A stretch of DNA of 64,000 bases from Hymenobacter sp. H14-R3 (GTDB lineage: Bacteria > Bacteroidota > Bacteroidia > Cytophagales > Hymenobacteraceae): assembly GCF_030063445.1 (NCBI RefSeq), contig NZ_JASITD010000001.1, forward strand, positions 62,001-126,000, in the 5' to 3' direction. How positions within the stretch are numbered: the first letter of the stretch is position 1; each line of letters starts with the position of its first letter. The notes under the pieces were generated by a model. That model had not been told where the DNA came from. It saw only the letters and a program-made list of their open reading frames with translations, and searched no databases. The translations under genes were made by a program, and so were the position numbers. Below, in pieces: positions 23,457 through 29,510 of this stretch.

Positions 23457-24047
23457 CTATAAACGGTCTGGAACTACCCAGCCACGGCCTTTAATGAACT
23501 CCAAACCTTGCGCCCGCAGGTGAGCATAGTAGGCCCCATGCTTCTCAGAGGGCAGTTTTTGGAAGAAATCCTTGTCAAATTGGTTCGGAAACCGCTCCTT
23601 CGCATTCCGCCCATTCTTCTGGATGTCCCGTGTGATGTTGATGCGCTGGATATAGTTGCGGATACTGAAATCCAGCAGCAGCGGGGTTTCAAAGAAGATG
23701 GCCAGTAGCTCCTGGCTCACGGGCACCGTGCGGATGTTGCTGGCTTCATTCTGCGTGGGCCGGTAGCTCACGTTCCGGTATTCCTGAAAGGCTGCGCAGT
23801 AGTGGGCAATCTTATCCTTTGTGGTTCGCTCGGGCAACGGGATGATGCTCATGTTGCCCAGCGATACTTCACCCGAGGCCAGCTGCGCTTCCCGCACGGG
23901 TAGCAAGTGAAGGAAGTATTCCAACTGCTCAGCCGTGGGCTGGGCATCGGCCGTGTCGAGCCCCCGCAGCAGCCCGCCCCGGTAGCGGATGTAAATGGCC
24001 CCGCCCGGTATTTTGGCCGAAGTCAGTTTGTAGATGCTGGTGTTCAT
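23457..24047 (-). CDS. Unknown early phage protein
   Basis: 196 residues, not recognised. Basic, mixed alpha/beta, with a central helix (LLLDFSIRNYIQRINITRD) and a Gly/Trp C-terminus (YAHLRAQGLEFIKGRGWVVP) that could form a small winged or OB-like element. It overlaps the stop of the next upstream gene by 4 bases, so it is a member of the early operon. The long gap after it (57 bases) and the change to secreted products suggest it is the last phage-function gene before the cargo. Confidence 0.55.
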   Translation of the reverse strand: MNTSIYKLTSAKIPGGAIYIRYRGGLLRGLDTADAQPTAEQLEYFLHLLPVREAQLASGEVSLGNMSIIPLPERTTKDKIAHYCAAFQEYRNVSYRPTQNEASNIRTVPVSQELLAIFFETPLLLDFSIRNYIQRINITRDIQKNGRNAKERFPNQFDKDFFQKLPSEKHGAYYAHLRAQGLEFIKGRGWVVPDRL

Positions 24048-24271
24048 TTTCGCAGGCCTTTGATGTACTCAATAATTTGACTGACCGTAGCGAAGGATTG
24101 ATGAATTCCTATTAGTTTTTCACACAGCAGGGTTACTTCCTCATCAATCCCTTCTTCTTCTTTCTCAGATGCAGGAATCATGTGCATCACGCCATTATGC
24201 AGAAGGCTAGCAGCGTACAGCCTGACGAATAGCTTTTGCTCCCTCTTATTAAGCGGCCGGTCCTTTATCAT
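24044..24271 (-). CDS. Unknown small early phage protein
   Basis: 75 residues, not recognised. It is helical and charged (NKREQKLFVRLYAASLLHNG; a Glu-rich turn EKEEEGIDEE), with no signal peptide or membrane segment. It overlaps both neighbours by 4 bases, which supports that it is translated. Its role is unknown. Confidence 0.5.
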   Translation of the reverse strand: MIKDRPLNKREQKLFVRLYAASLLHNGVMHMIPASEKEEEGIDEEVTLLCEKLIGIHQSFATVSQIIEYIKGLRK

Positions 24272-24708
24272 TTCTCCAATTCTTTGAGGTACTTCCGATA
24301 AACGACTTTGAACTGCGTGACCATCGCCACCAGCTCAGCATGTGTGTAGTGGTTAAAGTGCTTTTTGGTCTTCGTGTAGGTCTGGCACCAGGTATTCACC
24401 CGCCCCATATCCACCTTCTCTGTACCCGGCAATTCCCACCGCATTTCGTGGGCCAGGCTCAGTATTTTGTTGCGCATCCGTTCGGACTCTTCTTCCTGCT
24501 CAGGCGTGGGGGCCACGGGCGCAAGCCCCAGGCTGGCTTCCAAGTGGTCAATCAGCGCCCCGCATTCGGTAGTGAATAGCTCCGATGTGCGGCCAGTGCG
24601 GTTGTTGCTGAATTGCTTGGCTAGGGCTTCTTTTTCGGCTGTCAGGCCAGCTTCAGCCAGCAGCGTGTGCAGCCGCTGGTTCTGTTGTAGGGTGCGGATT
24701 TTTCCCAT
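24268..24708 (-). CDS. Helical early protein, possible GemA/gp16 analogue
   Basis: 146 residues. Two halves: an N-terminal helical repeat (QQNQRLHTLLAEAGLTAEKE, FTTECGALIDHLEASLG) and a C-terminal half with MRNKILSLAHEMRWELPGTE and VAMVTQFKVVYRKYLKELE. This layout resembles proteins of Bacteroidota Mu-like phages that occupy the place of Mu gp16 (GemA), a modulator of host and late gene expression. The equivalence is positional and by general pattern only. Confidence 0.45.
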   Translation of the reverse strand: MGKIRTLQQNQRLHTLLAEAGLTAEKEALAKQFSNNRTGRTSELFTTECGALIDHLEASLGLAPVAPTPEQEEESERMRNKILSLAHEMRWELPGTEKVDMGRVNTWCQTYTKTKKHFNHYTHAELVAMVTQFKVVYRKYLKELEK

Positions 24709-24709
24709 G

Positions 24710-25747
24710 TTAGTTGTTGAGTAAGATTGCGTCCCGAACGCGGGCCGCTTCGCCCGTCACGGGCAATTCGGTGAGTGACCAGCCGTGTTTGAAAGTGGCC
24801 TGGCCGATGATTTCCAGTTGTATTAGGTGCCCGTATAGCTCGGGGTTGTGCTGGGCTCCGTTTAGTAGGTCGTTGGCACTACCCAGCACACAGAAGGCGC
24901 ACGAAAGCCGTTGATTACCGAACACGTAGGCCGGGTGGGCGGGCCACCCATCTAGGGCTTCCGCTTCCTGGCCAGCCTTGTATAAAGCACGGCGGCGCTG
25001 TAGCTCAGCCAGGCTAGTACCACACGCCTGCCAGATGTCTTCTTCCGACCAGTGGAAGAGGGGCCGCCAATTCAGGGCCACCCGCTTGCCCGGCTCTCGG
25101 GCGGCCAGTGCCCGGCGCGGGGTCATGCTGGCCAAGTCACGCGCTTTAGCTACCGTGCTTTTAGCCGTGATGCTTTTGCGGATTTCCACTACTGGCTTTT
25201 TGGCCCGGTCCCGGCTCTCATCACCCCGCACCCCTTCAGCCGACACTACCACTTCGGCCGTGCGTAGGTGGGTATCAATCGGCCCACGCTTCTGGTCAGA
25301 AGTGCAATAGCGGCTATCCGATGAAGGCCAGAATGGGGCCGGGTTACGTAGGACTGTATCTATTGGGCCACCTTTTAAGTGGCTGGTGCAATACCGACTT
25401 TCGGCCGATGGCCAGAACGGCGTAGCCGTGCCCTTCACCGCCTGCAAACGCTCTTCAAACCGGGTTATTAGGTCGCCTTTGGGGCGTTGCACTACGACCA
25501 GCGGCAAGCCCGCTTCCTCAGCCAACTGCGCCACAAATGCGCCCGTCTGAGGCCATTCGGCCCGCCCGAGGTCGGCATGAATCACGTACTGCTGACCAGG
25601 ATAGCCCTGTGCCCGAAACCAGGCCGAACCTACTTCAACCAGCGCTTGGCTGTCCTTGCCACCGCTCAGGCTCCACACGCAATCAGCACCTTCCCGCAGG
25701 GCCTTTTCAACCGCCGCAGGCACGGCAAACGCGGGTAGCTTTCGCAT
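24710..25747 (-). CDS. PP-loop / PAPS-reductase-like enzyme with internal duplication
   Basis: 345 residues. The PP-loop SLSGGKDSQAL (residues 26-36) binds ATP or adenylylated substrate; EVRGDESRD-like (about 172-180) and a C-terminal CAFCVLG pair complete the phosphoadenosine-phosphosulfate reductase-like superfamily, which includes sulfur-transfer enzymes such as DndC. The module PFWPS-x3-SRYCTS-x2-K-x-GPID occurs twice in tandem (residues 110-137 and 138-165; 84-base DNA period). Phage members may take part in DNA or RNA sulfur modification or in nucleotide metabolism; none can be asserted here. Mu itself has the unrelated DNA modifier Mom, which is not seen in this window. See finding. 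Confidence 0.7.
   Translation of the reverse strand: MRKLPAFAVPAAVEKALREGADCVWSLSGGKDSQALVEVGSAWFRAQGYPGQQYVIHADLGRAEWPQTGAFVAQLAEEAGLPLVVVQRPKGDLITRFEERLQAVKGTATPFWPSAESRYCTSHLKGGPIDTVLRNPAPFWPSSDSRYCTSDQKRGPIDTHLRTAEVVVSAEGVRGDESRDRAKKPVVEIRKSITAKSTVAKARDLASMTPRRALAAREPGKRVALNWRPLFHWSEEDIWQACGTSLAELQRRRALYKAGQEAEALDGWPAHPAYVFGNQRLSCAFCVLGSANDLLNGAQHNPELYGHLIQLEIIGQATFKHGWSLTELPVTGEAARVRDAILLNN
25253..25420 (-). repeat. Tandem 84-base duplication inside PAPS-reductase-like gene
   Basis: Two in-frame 84-base units (25337-25420 and 25253-25336) encode PFWPSAESRYCTSHLKGGPI and PFWPSSDSRYCTSDQKRGPI followed by DT-x-LR. The units differ at several codons, so the duplication is not brand-new and has been kept in frame. 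Confidence 0.8.
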
Positions 25748-25782
25748 AAAATCTTACCTTAAAAGTGAAGTATTGGCACCCG

Positions 25783-25803
25783 GCGCGGATTGCGAATCCG
25801 CGC
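25783..25803. repeat. Perfect hairpin between early genes
   Basis: Inverted repeat GCGCGGATT (25783-25791) / AATCCGCGC (25795-25803) with a 3-base loop, in the 82-base gap before the PAPS-reductase-like gene. It lacks a following U-run on the minus strand, so an mRNA-stability or attenuation role is more likely than full termination. Confidence 0.5.
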
Positions 25804-25829
25804 TAAGCCACGCGGCCGGGTTGGGGTAT

Positions 25830-26063
25830 TCAATTCGCGGCCAGCTGGCCTTCGCTGAGCAACACCCGCTTTGCTGTTTGCTTGGTTTTGAAGGTGTTCA
25901 ATGAGGTTTGATACACCGTAATCCACACCCAATAGAAGCCAGGTGCTTCGCGGCTGAATTGGTCTATCGTGCCTGTGCCACCTGTATAAGCACCCCGCGT
26001 AACCTTTACTGCTGAGCCTTCTCCCAGGTCTTTTATGGACTCGTGCGGTTGGTCCTGGCTCAT
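25830..26063 (-). CDS. Small KOW/SH3-like early protein
   Basis: 77 residues from the ATG at 26063 (MSQDQPHESIKDLGEG), overlapping the upstream stop by 4 bases. The segment GSAVKVTRGAYTGGTGTIDQ looks like a KOW element (turn with conserved Gly), and the rest is beta-rich, so a small SH3-like barrel is likely. KOW domains bind RNA or ribosomes; whether that applies here is unknown. Confidence 0.5.
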   Translation of the reverse strand: MSQDQPHESIKDLGEGSAVKVTRGAYTGGTGTIDQFSREAPGFYWVWITVYQTSLNTFKTKQTAKRVLLSEGQLAAN

Positions 26064-26278
26064 AGCGAGTCTTCCCCGAGCCGTGTGAGTAGCAGATAAA
26101 ACCCCAGGCAGAAGGCCGCAATGAGTATCACCAGCCACGGGAACCACAGTGGCGACAACACCGCCCACCAGCTCCACCCAGCCACCACACCCACGCCCAC
26201 CAGTTTCAGCGCAGCCAGTTGCAGCGCCGTGACCACCATCATCCCGATGGTGGTCACAACTTTATCCAGCAGATTCAC
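26060..26278 (-). CDS. Small membrane protein, two membrane segments
   Basis: 72 residues with two hydrophobic helices (about 10-32, MMVVTALQLAALKLVGVGVV; and 38-65, LWFPWLVILIAAFCLGFYLL). Early-operon membrane proteins in phages often act in superinfection exclusion or on the host cell (like Mu Kil, which lies beside Gam). Its position directly after the Gam-like gene is consistent with that but is not proof. Confidence 0.55.
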   Translation of the reverse strand: MNLLDKVVTTIGMMVVTALQLAALKLVGVGVVAGWSWWAVLSPLWFPWLVILIAAFCLGFYLLLTRLGEDSL

Positions 26279-26739
26279 TATTTCTTCGGAGTGATAAAGA
26301 AGCTGTCTTCCTGCTTCACCGTGATGCCCAGCGTACCCAGCCGTCTCACCAGCCTTGGGTAATCGCCCCAGGTAGCGGCCACCTTTTTGGAGTCCACCGA
26401 TTCGAGAATGGCCGCAGACATTTCCGTCTTCACGATTTTCAGGTACGCATCCTTGATTTCAGCCGGCCCATCCAGCGGAAACGACACCGCTTTGGTGCCC
26501 AGCTTGAAGCCGAACGTACCGCCTTCCAGCGTCATCGTTTTCTTGCCGCCGAAAGCTGCGGGGTTGGTGTTTGCCCAGCCTTCCAGCTTGGCTTTCACGT
26601 CTGCTAATTCAGCATCCAGCGGCGCTTTGGCCTCTTTTGCTGCGTCATCAATTTCCAGCTGACGCTGGTGTAGGTCGGCGTACCGTTCCAGCAGCTTGCT
26701 GGCCTTTTTGGTGGCGGGGTTCAGGGCTACAGTGGCCAT
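26278..26739 (-). CDS. gam: Mu Gam-like DNA-end protection protein
   Basis: 153 residues. A helical coiled-coil N-terminus (SKLLERYADLHQRQLEIDDA, DAELADVKAKLEGWANTNPA) is followed by the beta/alpha part with GGKKTMTLEGGTFGFKLG and WGDYPRLVRRLGTLGITVKQ, a good match to the Mu Gam family. Gam dimers bind free DNA ends and shield them from host exonucleases. It is the best-conserved small early gene here and confirms the Mu-like nature. It overlaps the next gene's start by one base. Confidence 0.8.
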   Translation of the reverse strand: MATVALNPATKKASKLLERYADLHQRQLEIDDAAKEAKAPLDAELADVKAKLEGWANTNPAAFGGKKTMTLEGGTFGFKLGTKAVSFPLDGPAEIKDAYLKIVKTEMSAAILESVDSKKVAATWGDYPRLVRRLGTLGITVKQEDSFFITPKK

Positions 26740-26775
26740 TTGAAAAGAGTTTGAAGGGTGAAAAATGGGTAAGTG

Positions 26776-26836
26776 GTGCGCCTGGCCAGGGAGTCGAACC
26801 CCGGCGCGTGACCTTCCAGGCTGGGCAATCAGGCGG
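26776..26836 (-). other. tRNA-like T-arm in early intergenic gap
   Basis: On the minus strand the gap between two early genes holds a T-arm-like hairpin (stem CGGGG/CCCTG with one G-T pair, loop TTCGACT; forward 26787-26803) followed by a possible acceptor strand CAGGCG (26784-26779) that can pair with CGCCTG at 26835-26830, then CACCA. The whole unit would be only about 60 bases and lacks clear D and anticodon arms, so it is a tRNA-like remnant or coincidence, not a called tRNA. Confidence 0.3.
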
Positions 26837-27260
26837 CTTTCAGGATGTGCCGCAGGGTGTCATCATCGGGCCGTAGCGCCGCCATGTATTCCGCATGGCG
26901 GCGCTGGTAGTAGGCGTTCCAGGTGTCGGGCGTGTAGTAGGTGGCCCCGATGTTGGGGGCGTAGTAGCCCAGCTTCCATTCGTCACCTATCAGGGCCACT
27001 TTCAGGTTGGGGCTCAGCTGGGCATCCAGGTTGGCCCACTGGTTTTTCCACCACGCCCAAAAGCCCACGGTGCCTTCTAGCTTGCGGCGCACGACGTTCA
27101 GGCCCTGCGGCCCATCTACCTGGCCAAACACCGTATCCAGCCACTGAATACCTTGCTCGTATTCGCACTCATTCAGCCGGCCGGCATCCCACCGCAGTAG
27201 CTTTTCCATGCGGCGGCGCACCTGCGTATCAGTGGCCTTTTGTTGGGTTATCTGGCTCAT
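26829..27260 (-). CDS. Unknown early phage protein
   Basis: 143 residues, not recognised. Aromatic-rich and helical, with WAWWKNQWANLDAQLSPNLK and YYAPNIGATYYTPDTWNAYY. The N-terminus RRRMEKLLRWDAGRLNECEY is basic. No membrane segment or signal. It lies in the early operon between an unknown gene and the Gam-like gene, separated from the latter by 89 bases that contain the tRNA-like structure. Confidence 0.55.
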   Translation of the reverse strand: MSQITQQKATDTQVRRRMEKLLRWDAGRLNECEYEQGIQWLDTVFGQVDGPQGLNVVRRKLEGTVGFWAWWKNQWANLDAQLSPNLKVALIGDEWKLGYYAPNIGATYYTPDTWNAYYQRRHAEYMAALRPDDDTLRHILKAA

Positions 27261-27262
27261 GG

Positions 27263-27688
27263 CTAGGCTAAGAGTTGGTGTAAGGCGTGTAGCACTTCGG
27301 TGAGGGCAGGGGCCTGGTTAGCGGCCAGCCCGTTGTCACGCCAGCAGCGCCACAGCAGGCAGGCTTCGGCACGAGTCAGGGTCAGCTTCATCGCCGCAGG
27401 TCGCAGGTAGTAGGGCTCTAGCTGCGTGTTGTGGATGTCGAGTAGCAGGTACACTTTGCTGGCTAGTTCCAGGTCTTGCGCCGCTGGCCACGGGTCATCT
27501 TGCAGGGCTTGGCCTAGTGCGGCTATCGTGTCGCCAAACCAGCCGCACGCCTCATCGTAGGCCATCAGGTTCAGCGACAGCTTCACCTTATTCTTCGGGG
27601 TCAGCTTGACCAATACCGGGCGCTTAGGCATGTCAACTTCGGGGGCTTCCAGGTGCGTCACGGGCACCCGCATGGGAGTAGTATGCAT
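27263..27688 (-). CDS. Unknown early phage protein
   Basis: 141 residues (a shorter start at MPKRPVLVKL, 27631, is equally plausible). Helical, with LNLMAYDEACGWFGDTIAAL and LTRAEACLLWRCWRDNGLAA. Not recognised. Four bases separate it from the ATPase gene, two from the next, supporting translation in the early operon. Confidence 0.5.
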   Translation of the reverse strand: MHTTPMRVPVTHLEAPEVDMPKRPVLVKLTPKNKVKLSLNLMAYDEACGWFGDTIAALGQALQDDPWPAAQDLELASKVYLLLDIHNTQLEPYYLRPAAMKLTLTRAEACLLWRCWRDNGLAANQAPALTEVLHALHQLLA

Positions 27689-27692
27689 GGCC

Positions 27693-28550
27693 TTATCCTT
27701 CCAGAAGTGTGAGTTGCTGCCCGGTGGCCACCTTCTTGACCTTCTTGCTCGGGAAGAGCCGGTAGGGCTCCGTTGCCCCGAAGCGGCTCAGGGCTATCAC
27801 TTCCCCGTCGTTCACCCGCACCTTGATGTCCACCATGTATTCGATGGCCTTGGCGTGGTCGCCTTTTGGTGATTTACCATCTGACCAGCTGATGATGATG
27901 AATACCTTTTTGGGAAAGGCTTCTATCAGCACTTTGTATTGCGCTTCGGTCAACTTCATGTAGTTGAGCGAGTCGATAATCACGAAGGGGGCACTGCGCT
28001 TCTTCTCCAGGTATTCCACCATTTCAGCAAACGTGTGGCGGTCAGCCAGCATGAAGGAGCCTTTTGCACATTTCTCTTTCACTCCCGCACGCTTGAAAGC
28101 ATCTTGTATAGACTTACCCTCCCCTTGCTCGCTACTGTTATAGTAGACTTTCCCAAGGGTGGTCAGCATTACCGCTAACTCCATTGCGAACGTGGTTTTG
28201 CCTCCACCCGACTCACCGTAGATTATCATGCGGAAGTTGCTTTCCGGCAACCCGATAATCTCTTCCCACCGCTCATCTATTGGCAGGGTCCGGTAAATAT
28301 TGTCATGCACAGTGTGTGCGCTAATCAGCTTTCCCATTGTCGGTTTTTTGAGGCTTTTTTTGCGATTGGTATTGCAGCTGCCACAGTTGTCAATGCAGTC
28401 GTGGTTGCCGTCGTAGAAGTCACTTGGTCGCAGGTTGGTCGGCTTCCAGCGGCTGCACATGCAGGCCATTCCGTCCCCCTGGAAGTAGTGGAATTTGAGT
28501 GAGCCAGACACCTGTGCCCAGCCCCTCATGTCGGATTCAATACCTAGCAT
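27693..28550 (-). CDS. RecA-like ATPase with Cys-rich N-terminus
   Basis: 285 residues; a start at 28337 (MGKLISAHTVHDN) would give 214. The ATPase core has Walker A GESGGGKT at 112-119, Walker B FVIIDSLNYM, and a RadA/Sak4-like layout, so it probably binds DNA and ATP as a recombination or replication protein. The N-terminal 70 residues contain five cysteines (C30, C32, C52, C56, C59; C-x-C and C-x3-C-x2-C) that could hold zinc. It directly follows the B gene with no gap, so the phage has two adjacent ATPases. See finding. Confidence 0.7.
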   Translation of the reverse strand: MLGIESDMRGWAQVSGSLKFHYFQGDGMACMCSRWKPTNLRPSDFYDGNHDCIDNCGSCNTNRKKSLKKPTMGKLISAHTVHDNIYRTLPIDERWEEIIGLPESNFRMIIYGESGGGKTTFAMELAVMLTTLGKVYYNSSEQGEGKSIQDAFKRAGVKEKCAKGSFMLADRHTFAEMVEYLEKKRSAPFVIIDSLNYMKLTEAQYKVLIEAFPKKVFIIISWSDGKSPKGDHAKAIEYMVDIKVRVNDGEVIALSRFGATEPYRLFPSKKVKKVATGQQLTLLEG

Positions 28551-29444
28551 TTAGGCAGCGGCGGCCAGTAGCTCTTGGTCGGCCTTCAGCTTCTTCAGCT
28601 TGTTGAAGAAGGTGCCGTAGTTCTCGCAGGCGGCCACCAGCGTGCTCACATCGCGCTTACCCGTGATGCCGTAGGCAGCACAGACTTCCGTAGCATCACC
28701 GAGGTCAATACCAGCGCTGAGCATGACGGGCGTGGCCCCAAAGCGCCGCAGCACCTGCGGGAAGCTCTCCACATTGTAGCTGGCCTTCACTTTCAGCTTG
28801 TCGAGAATGCCGTTGGCCCCCGCTATCACGATACCCGAGCGGCCTTCCACCAGGTCGTACAGGTCTTTGATGAAGCCGAAAGCCCGCGACTTTTTCACCA
28901 TCGTTTCCGACTCATCAAACACCAGCAGCGCCTGGCCTTCGCGGTTCATTTTGTTGGCCACGGCCAGGATGCGCCCGTCAACCGGGCCGGTCAGGCCCAC
29001 GCCCACCACCTCACAAATCCGCCGAATCATGCTAGCTGCGGTCATCGCATTAGAGCACTTCACTACGTACACCGTAGCCGGGTTTTGGCGAGCATACTCC
29101 GTGATGGCGAAGGTTTTACCCGCGCCCGTATCTCCGTCGATTAGCGTGGCACCCGCCGTTTTGCGGGTTTCATCCAGCGCAATCAGCACGTCCATGTAGT
29201 TCTTGGTCTGGAACACTTCTAGCGACAGGCCCAGCAGGATTTGCAGCTTGCGGAAGTGCTGGTCGCCAATCACGGCCGTTTTGCCGCCCGCCACGGGCAC
29301 CGCGTTCCAGTTGCGATTCAGGATTTGCGACAAGTAGCCGGCCGACACGCCCGAGGCAGTGGCCACTTTGTTCTGGCTGGTGGTGTGGGTAGCCATGTAG
29401 GCTTCCAGTGCCTGAGCAATTTGCTCTTTCTGAGATTCTAACAT
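28551..29444 (-). CDS. Transposition ATPase, Mu B-like
   Basis: 297 residues. An N-terminal helix-turn-helix (NKVATASGVSAGYLSQILNR, about 24-45) is followed by an AAA+ ATPase with Walker A GDTGAGKT (104-111) and Walker B LLVFDE (173-178), and GIVIAGANG as sensor-like strand. This is the exact domain order of Mu B, which binds target DNA as ATP-dependent filaments and activates transposase A while protecting the phage from self-insertion. It follows the transposase gene by 66 bases with a hairpin in between. Confidence 0.85.
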   Translation of the reverse strand: MLESQKEQIAQALEAYMATHTTSQNKVATASGVSAGYLSQILNRNWNAVPVAGGKTAVIGDQHFRKLQILLGLSLEVFQTKNYMDVLIALDETRKTAGATLIDGDTGAGKTFAITEYARQNPATVYVVKCSNAMTAASMIRRICEVVGVGLTGPVDGRILAVANKMNREGQALLVFDESETMVKKSRAFGFIKDLYDLVEGRSGIVIAGANGILDKLKVKASYNVESFPQVLRRFGATPVMLSAGIDLGDATEVCAAYGITGKRDVSTLVAACENYGTFFNKLKKLKADQELLAAAA

Positions 29445-29477
29445 TACTTTTGGGTGGATTGAGAGTGTTTGAATAGG

Positions 29478-29501
29478 CCGCCCCGATTGCAGTCGGGGCG
29501 G
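29478..29501 (+). terminator. Hairpin between transposase A and B genes
   Basis: Perfect 9-base inverted repeat (29478-29486 / 29493-29501, loop 6). On the plus strand it is followed by seven Ts, so as an intrinsic terminator it would act on antisense transcription; on the sense (minus) strand it has no U-run and may act as a processing or translational element before B. Confidence 0.6.
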
Positions 29502-29510
29502 TTTTTTTGG

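Noticed and set aside
26776..26836. Functional tRNA gene
   Set aside because: Only about 60 bases, with no clear D arm or anticodon arm; kept only as a tRNA-like observation.
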